DNA of 10,696 nucleotides from Lachnospiraceae bacterium UBA3772 (GTDB lineage: Bacteria; Bacillota; Clostridia; Lachnospirales; Lachnospiraceae). The position numbers were made by a program, and so were the translations under genes. Positions 6,956 through 10,696 of this stretch are shown in pieces. The stretch spans positions 1 to 10,696 of the forward strand of contig DFFQ01000191.1 in assembly GCA_002371025.1 (NCBI GenBank), in the 5' to 3' direction. How positions within the stretch are numbered: the stretch's first letter is position 1; the number at the start of each line of letters is the position of its first letter. Below the pieces are notes generated by a model. The model saw only the letters and a list, made by a program, of their open reading frames with translations. It did not search any database and was not told where the DNA came from.

Positions 6956-7487
6956 ACTGCTGCATTTCTTTAAAAATATAAAGATTCTTAAGAAGGTATT
7001 TCTTATTATTCATTACATATTTATAAAATGGATCCTCGGTATTATTTTCGTATCCATCCTCTACAAGTGAACTTCCAAGAATTTCAAATATACCTGCAAC
7101 CTTTGCGCCCTGTGGCTCAACTGTTGCATTTTCTCTGTAATGCATCTCGTTGTCAAGGCCTACTATAAGTCTTACAATTTCAGGAACAAGAAGATTGCCT
7201 TCACTATCCAGCCAGCCTTTTTTTGCAACAGCTGCATCAATAGTTTCAGTTGTATATTCATCATCGAGACATTTTTCTAACATATCAAGATCTTCAGTTT
7301 CTAACTGTTTTCCTGAAGCTATAAGATATGCCACCATATCAACAAGATCATTTTGTAATACCTTTCTTAATGGTGTCTCGTCCTTTTGTCCAAGATCTTT
7401 AAAAATGCCCTGTGGTCTGAATATGGTATCTATAAGTTCAAATGTATCATACCATCCAAAGAGCATGTCCATTGAATCTTCATTCAT
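6954..7487 (-). CDS. Hypothetical acidic protein, 177 aa
   Basis: I do not recognise the family. The protein appears soluble (no hydrophobic segment long enough to span a membrane, no signal peptide) and is rich in Asp and Glu, with short helical-looking stretches such as LRKVLQNDLVDMVAYLIASG and a Lys/Tyr-rich end (KKYLLKNLYIFKEMQQ). It looks like a real gene: ATG at 7487 has AGGA (7496-7499) at a normal distance, a promoter with an extended -10 lies upstream, and a terminator hairpin follows the stop. It is divergent from the GGDEF-EAL gene and convergent with rplL. Function cannot be inferred; a regulatory or stress-related role is only a guess and is not claimed. Confidence 0.82.
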   Translation of the reverse strand: MNEDSMDMLFGWYDTFELIDTIFRPQGIFKDLGQKDETPLRKVLQNDLVDMVAYLIASGKQLETEDLDMLEKCLDDEYTTETIDAAVAKKGWLDSEGNLLVPEIVRLIVGLDNEMHYRENATVEPQGAKVAGIFEILGSSLVEDGYENNTEDPFYKYVMNNKKYLLKNLYIFKEMQQ

Positions 7488-7523
7488 GTATTTATCCTCA
7501 CTTTCATATATTATTTCCTTAAG

Positions 7524-7553
7524 ATTTTAACATAAAAACAGATGGATTGAAAA
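7524..7553 (-). promoter_or_regulatory. Promoter of the minus-strand hypothetical gene
   Basis: On the minus strand, TTTTCA (7553-7548), an 18-base spacer and TAAAAT (7529-7524) preceded by TGT, an extended -10. The 5' UTR would be about 30 bases. Confidence 0.6.
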
Positions 7554-7578
7554 GTGAATGGACGGCTTTATTTATTTT

Positions 7579-7607
7579 TTGACACATTTTATTCAGTGGA
7601 ATATAAT
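7579..7607 (+). promoter_or_regulatory. Perfect-consensus sigma-A promoter of the GGDEF-EAL gene
   Basis: TTGACA (7579-7584), exactly 17 bases, TATAAT (7602-7607). All 12 positions match consensus with ideal spacing, so basal transcription should be strong unless repressed. The start site would be near 7614, leaving a leader of about 50 bases. It is arranged back to back with the minus-strand promoter. Confidence 0.9.
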
Positions 7608-7664
7608 AAATTATAGGGTTAAAGCAAATTGGGTTATTTAATAAATTATATAAGGGGGATATTC

Positions 7665-9590
7665 ATGTTAGAAAAGATAAAGAAGTGGACGGGCCTCGAA
7701 AAAAGAAATCCATATATTAATGAATATTTTGAAAGAAGTAATTTAAGAGCCAGTGTTTACATGGCTATTATTGTTGTGGTTTTAGAAGGGTGGATGTTAA
7801 AAGAATTAACGGATCTCGTTATTAAACTTAGCCCTACTGTAGAAAAAATGAGAGATCCATATTGGTTATTTACTCATTATGGAAGATATGGATGGTTATT
7901 TTTACTGGGTATAATCATTCTTATCTATACCGGGCTGTTTTTTTCGGGTAAGAAAGTAAACAGGGTAGTGGGGCATGTGCTTATCTGGGTTTTTGCTATA
8001 TCCTGTATCTTATTTGGTATATATGTAGGTTATCATGATTATGAGGAAGGTGAGCAGATCCTTACATTCCTTACCATGACAACATTTACTCTTTGTCTTT
8101 TAGTGTGGAGACCTATCATTTCTTTTTCTATTTCCGCTTTAAGTTTTGGTGGCTTCTATTATCTTATCAATAGTCATCTTGAAGTAAGCCGTGCAACAAA
8201 ATTTAATCTTCTTACCATGTGGATAGGAACTCTCACAGTTGCCGTCAGTATTTATTTCCAGCGTTACATTGAAGCAAAAAAAGATGAAAATCTTGAAATA
8301 GTAAATAAACATCTTAGATACATTTCAGATTATGATGAACTTACAGGACTTCACAATCTGAGATATTTTACTATGCATATACATAAAAAGATTGAAGAGA
8401 TCAAGTCAAATGGAAAAGAGGCAGCAATTCTTTATCTCGATATTGAAAACTTCAAATCTTATAATGACAGATATGGATTTGATGCAGGAGACGAACTCCT
8501 TTCTAAGTTTGCTTCTATAATTAAGGAGAAATTAGATGAGGAAGACGTTGCTCGTTTTTCGGATGATCATTTCCTTGTTATGACAGAGTTTGATGAAGGA
8601 AAAAGGATTGCAGATGAACTTTCTAAGGCACTTAAGGAATTAAGCCCCCATGTTCGCCTTGAATTAAAGGCAGGTGCTTATAAGATAAATGAGTCCGAAG
8701 AAGACATTGCCCGTGCATGTGATTATGCAAGAGTAGCTTGCAATGAGACAAAGAGAAAGTTTGATGTATCATTCTTTGTTTTTGATGAAAAACTTGGAAA
8801 TGATATGAATAGAAAACAGTATATTATCAATAATATTGATAAAGCTATAGAAAATGAACATATTAAGGTTTATTATCAACCTATTGTGGATAGCAAACTT
8901 GGTACAATGTGTGGTATGGAAGCTTTGGCAAGATGGGATGATCCAGATCTCGGACTTCTCCCTCCATATCAGTTTATTCCTGTGCTTGAAGAATACCATG
9001 AAATTGGTAAGCTTGATCAGGAGATCATGAGACAGGTCTGCAGAGATATAGATAAAGCCAAAGGAACTGCACTTGAGAAAATTCCTGTATCCTTAAATTT
9101 CTCAAGAATTGATTTTGATCTTTATGATGTTCCAGCTGTTCTTCTTGAAACAGCTAAAAGATATAATGTAAACTGTGACATGCTTCACGTTGAAATTACT
9201 GAGAGTGCTCTTAATGGTGACATGGAAGGACTTAAGGCTACCATGGATGTTATAAGAAAAGAGGGATACACTCAGTGGCTTGACGATTTTGGAAGCGGTT
9301 ACTCTTCACTGAATGTCCTTAAGGATTACAAGTTTGACGTATTAAAAATCGATATGGTATTCCTTAAAGGGTTTGATACAAATCCTGAGACAAAGACTGT
9401 TATCGAGAGTATTGTTAAACTTGCAAAGACTCTTAACATGAAGACTCTGACAGAAGGTGTTGAGACTAAAGAAATGTATGAGTTCCTGAAATCCATCGGA
9501 TGTGATATGTGTCAGGGATATTATTTCGGAAAGCCAGAACCTATTCAGAGGATTTTTGAAAGAATTGAGAAGAATGAAATTGGTGTCTAA
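7665..9590 (+). CDS. Membrane GGDEF-EAL protein, probable c-di-GMP phosphodiesterase
   Basis: 641 aa. Six hydrophobic segments (about 29-47, 76-95, 101-122, 131-148, 150-168, 180-199) form a membrane sensor region. A GGDEF domain (about 222-375) and an EAL domain (about 395-640) follow in the cytoplasm. The GGDEF domain keeps DELTGLHN and LDIENFKSYND, but its active-site loop reads SDDHF (299-303) in place of GGDEF, so cyclase activity is unlikely. The EAL domain retains the metal and catalytic residues: E419 of EAL, N478, E510 in EITES, D540-D541 in DDFG, K561 and E597 in EGVE. Hydrolysis of c-di-GMP to pGpG is therefore predicted, perhaps tuned by GTP binding to the degenerate domain. ATG 7665 is preferred because AGGGGG (7653-7658) lies six bases before it; a TTG at 7629 has no such site. 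No clear terminator follows. Confidence 0.93.
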   Translation: MLEKIKKWTGLEKRNPYINEYFERSNLRASVYMAIIVVVLEGWMLKELTDLVIKLSPTVEKMRDPYWLFTHYGRYGWLFLLGIIILIYTGLFFSGKKVNRVVGHVLIWVFAISCILFGIYVGYHDYEEGEQILTFLTMTTFTLCLLVWRPIISFSISALSFGGFYYLINSHLEVSRATKFNLLTMWIGTLTVAVSIYFQRYIEAKKDENLEIVNKHLRYISDYDELTGLHNLRYFTMHIHKKIEEIKSNGKEAAILYLDIENFKSYNDRYGFDAGDELLSKFASIIKEKLDEEDVARFSDDHFLVMTEFDEGKRIADELSKALKELSPHVRLELKAGAYKINESEEDIARACDYARVACNETKRKFDVSFFVFDEKLGNDMNRKQYIINNIDKAIENEHIKVYYQPIVDSKLGTMCGMEALARWDDPDLGLLPPYQFIPVLEEYHEIGKLDQEIMRQVCRDIDKAKGTALEKIPVSLNFSRIDFDLYDVPAVLLETAKRYNVNCDMLHVEITESALNGDMEGLKATMDVIRKEGYTQWLDDFGSGYSSLNVLKDYKFDVLKIDMVFLKGFDTNPETKTVIESIVKLAKTLNMKTLTEGVETKEMYEFLKSIGCDMCQGYYFGKPEPIQRIFERIEKNEIGV

Positions 9591-9618
9591 AAATTTAATG
9601 ATTCATAAAAAATAATCC

Positions 9619-9647
9619 TTGATTTTTATTTCTCAAAATGTTATAGT
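9619..9647 (+). promoter_or_regulatory. Candidate rpoB promoter
   Basis: TTGATT (9619-9624), 17 bases, TATAGT (9642-9647): 4 of 6 and 5 of 6 matches. It would start transcription near 9654, giving a leader of about 147 bases before rpoB. The location just after the c-di-GMP gene indicates that rpoB is transcribed at least partly apart from rplL. Confidence 0.65.
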
Positions 9648-9662
9648 AATAAACTGTCATTA

Positions 9663-9752
9663 TAGGCTAGTATGGTCTTTTGTACCGTTTTATTAGTCTT
9701 TAGATTTCGTGCGCCTAAAAATGGCTTAAAATAAGCGTTTTTTAAGCTTTTT
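9663..9752 (+). promoter_or_regulatory. Structured rpoB leader with a possible attenuator
   Basis: TAGG (9663-9666) can pair with CCTA (9714-9717). Inside, CTAGTA (9667-9672) pairs with TATTAG (9691-9696), and GGT (9674-9676) with ACC (9684-9686). It is followed by an AU-rich hairpin, GCTTAAAA (9724-9731) with TTTTAAGC (9740-9747), and five T (9748-9752), an intrinsic-terminator shape about 50 bases before the rpoB start. The terminator stem is weak because it is AT-rich. Not matched to a known leader family. Confidence 0.45.
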
Positions 9753-9800
9753 GATTCGCAGGAAATTGACAAATATATACAAGGGGTGAAAAACACGTCA

Positions 9801-10696
9801 ATGAAAAAGTACAGAATGCATCCTATTAAATCTGGTAGAAGCATACGTATGAGTTTTTCCAACAAAAAAGAAGTGTTGGAAATGCCAAATCTGATCGGCG
9901 TACAGGTAGACTCTTATAAGTGGTTTCTTGACGAGGGCTTAAAAGAAGCTTTCGACGATATATCACCTATAGTTGATTTTACAGGTAAGCTGAGCCTTGA
10001 ATTTGTGGATTATGAACTTTGCACAGATGAGATCAAATACAGTATCGAAGAGTGCAAACAGAGAGATGCCACATATGCTGCACCATTAAAGGTGAACGTA
10101 CGTCTGCGCAATAGTGAGACTGGTGAGATCAATCAGCATGAAATCTTCATGGGTGATCTTCCTCTTATGACACAGACTGGTACCTTCGTTATAAACGGAG
10201 CAGAAAGAGTAATCGTCAGCCAGTTGGTTCGTTCTCCTGGCATTTATTATGCAATGGATCACGATAAGACAGGTCTTCCATTATATTCATGTACAGTTAT
10301 TCCTAACAGAGGTGCATGGCTCGAATACGAGACAGACTCAAATGGAATTTTCTGGGTACGTGTTGATAGAAATAGAAAGGTACCTATCTCAGTGCTCCTT
10401 CGTGCACTTGGACTTGGTACAGACGAAGAAATTCTTGATCTTTTCGGAGATGAAGAAAAGCTTCGCGCAAGCTTTGAAAAGGATCCTTCAAAGACATATG
10501 AAGAAGGTCTCCTTGAACTTTATAAGAAGATGAGACCAGGCGAACCTCTGGCTGTTGAAAGCGCAGAAGGTCTCGTTAATGGTATGTTCTTCGATGCAAG
10601 AAGATATGATCTTGCAAAGGTAGGACGTTATAAATTCAATAAGAAACTCGCTTTAAAGAACCGTGTTAAGAATCTTATCCTTGCTGAGGATGTTAT
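9801..10696 (+). CDS. rpoB: DNA-directed RNA polymerase beta subunit, 3' end missing
   Basis: The first 298 codons of RpoB, running off the window end. RpoB is the large catalytic beta subunit of RNA polymerase and the target of rifamycins. Recognisable beta-subunit segments are [50 protein letters not shown], then the highly conserved [20 protein letters not shown] and [16 protein letters not shown]. The ATG at 9801 is preferred because it aligns residue for residue with the start of clostridial RpoB as I recall it. A GGTGA-type SD (AAGGGGTGA, 9781-9789) lies slightly further upstream than usual, and the in-frame GTG at 9786 falls within that SD. The rifampicin-binding clusters lie beyond the window, so resistance cannot be judged. 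Confidence 0.98.
   Translation, partial: MKKYRMHPIKSGRSIRMSFSNKKEVLEMPNLIGVQVDSYKWFLDEGLKEAFDDISPIVDFTGKLSLEFVDYELCTDEIKYSIEECKQRDATYAAPLKVNVRLRNSETGEINQHEIFMGDLPLMTQTGTFVINGAERVIVSQLVRSPGIYYAMDHDKTGLPLYSCTVIPNRGAWLEYETDSNGIFWVRVDRNRKVPISVLLRALGLGTDEEILDLFGDEEKLRASFEKDPSKTYEEGLLELYKKMRPGEPLAVESAEGLVNGMFFDARRYDLAKVGRYKFNKKLALKNRVKNLILAEDV

Noticed and set aside
7629..7664. TTG start giving a 12-residue longer GGDEF-EAL protein
   Set aside because: No ribosome binding site for the TTG, whereas AGGGGG sits six bases before the ATG at 7665.
9600..9630. A/T-only inverted repeat after the GGDEF-EAL gene as a terminator
   Set aside because: ATAAAAA/TTTTTAT pairing is very weak, has no GC pair, and overlaps the rpoB -35 region; not called.
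9766..9771. Perfect TTGACA just upstream of rpoB
   Set aside because: No -10 hexamer lies 15-19 bases downstream, and TATATA at 9774 is far too close; the better pair is at 9619-9647.
9641..9865. Minus-strand 74-residue open frame over the rpoB leader
   Set aside because: It overlaps the rpoB start and leader, has low-complexity hydrophobic composition and no supporting signals.
1..10696. CRISPR arrays, insertion sequences, tRNA or rRNA genes
   Set aside because: No regularly spaced repeats, transposase motifs or cloverleaf/rRNA sequences were seen on either strand.

Overview
The window looks like chromosomal DNA of an AT-rich, low-GC Gram-positive anaerobe, most probably a member of the Lachnospiraceae (Butyrivibrio/Pseudobutyrivibrio-like). 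The reasons are the RpoB N-terminus, the L10-leader-controlled rplJ-rplL pair, strong AGGAGG-type ribosome binding sites, and codon use rich in AT-ending codons and AGA. The family and genus are inferred from general resemblance, not from a search.

Layout, left to right. (1) 1-1379: 3' part of an acyl-CoA synthetase of the ANL (AMP-forming) superfamily, cut by the window edge and followed by a strong terminator. (2) 1380-1924: 545 bases without a protein gene. It holds the terminator, a possible short non-coding transcript with its own promoter and terminator (about 1599-1725), a GC-richer double-hairpin element (about 1728-1787) and a promoter region for the next operon. (3) 1925-5748: a tight three-gene operon with a NatA-like ABC ATPase, an ABC-2/NatB-like permease fused to a CPBP (CAAX-type) intramembrane protease domain, and a membrane-anchored GH25 lysozyme-like protein. 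(4) 5771-6955: rplJ-rplL (ribosomal stalk proteins L10 and L7/L12). They are driven by an extended -10 promoter through an L10 leader that ends in an attenuator, and closed by a bidirectional terminator. (5) 6954-7487 (minus): an unrecognised small acidic protein. (6) 7665-9590: a six-TM GGDEF-EAL protein with a degenerate GGDEF site and an intact EAL catalytic set, read from a perfect-consensus promoter and divergent from the small gene. (7) 9619-10696: promoter, a structured leader with a possible attenuator, and the first third or so of rpoB, cut by the window end.

How it fits together: rplJ, rplL and rpoB are the remains of the conserved ribosomal-stalk/RNA-polymerase cluster. Here rplL and rpoB are separated by about 2.9 kb containing an opposite-strand gene and a c-di-GMP turnover gene, and rpoB has its own promoter and leader. 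rplK and rplA are not directly upstream of rplJ; that place is taken by the transporter/lysozyme operon. Most genes belong to well-known families. The parts that deserve a second look are the permease-protease fusion co-transcribed with a lysozyme, the two RNA-like elements at 1599-1787, the rpoB leader, and the unassigned gene at 6954-7487. I see no CRISPR array, insertion sequence, tRNA or rRNA, and nothing that clearly constitutes a previously undescribed system.
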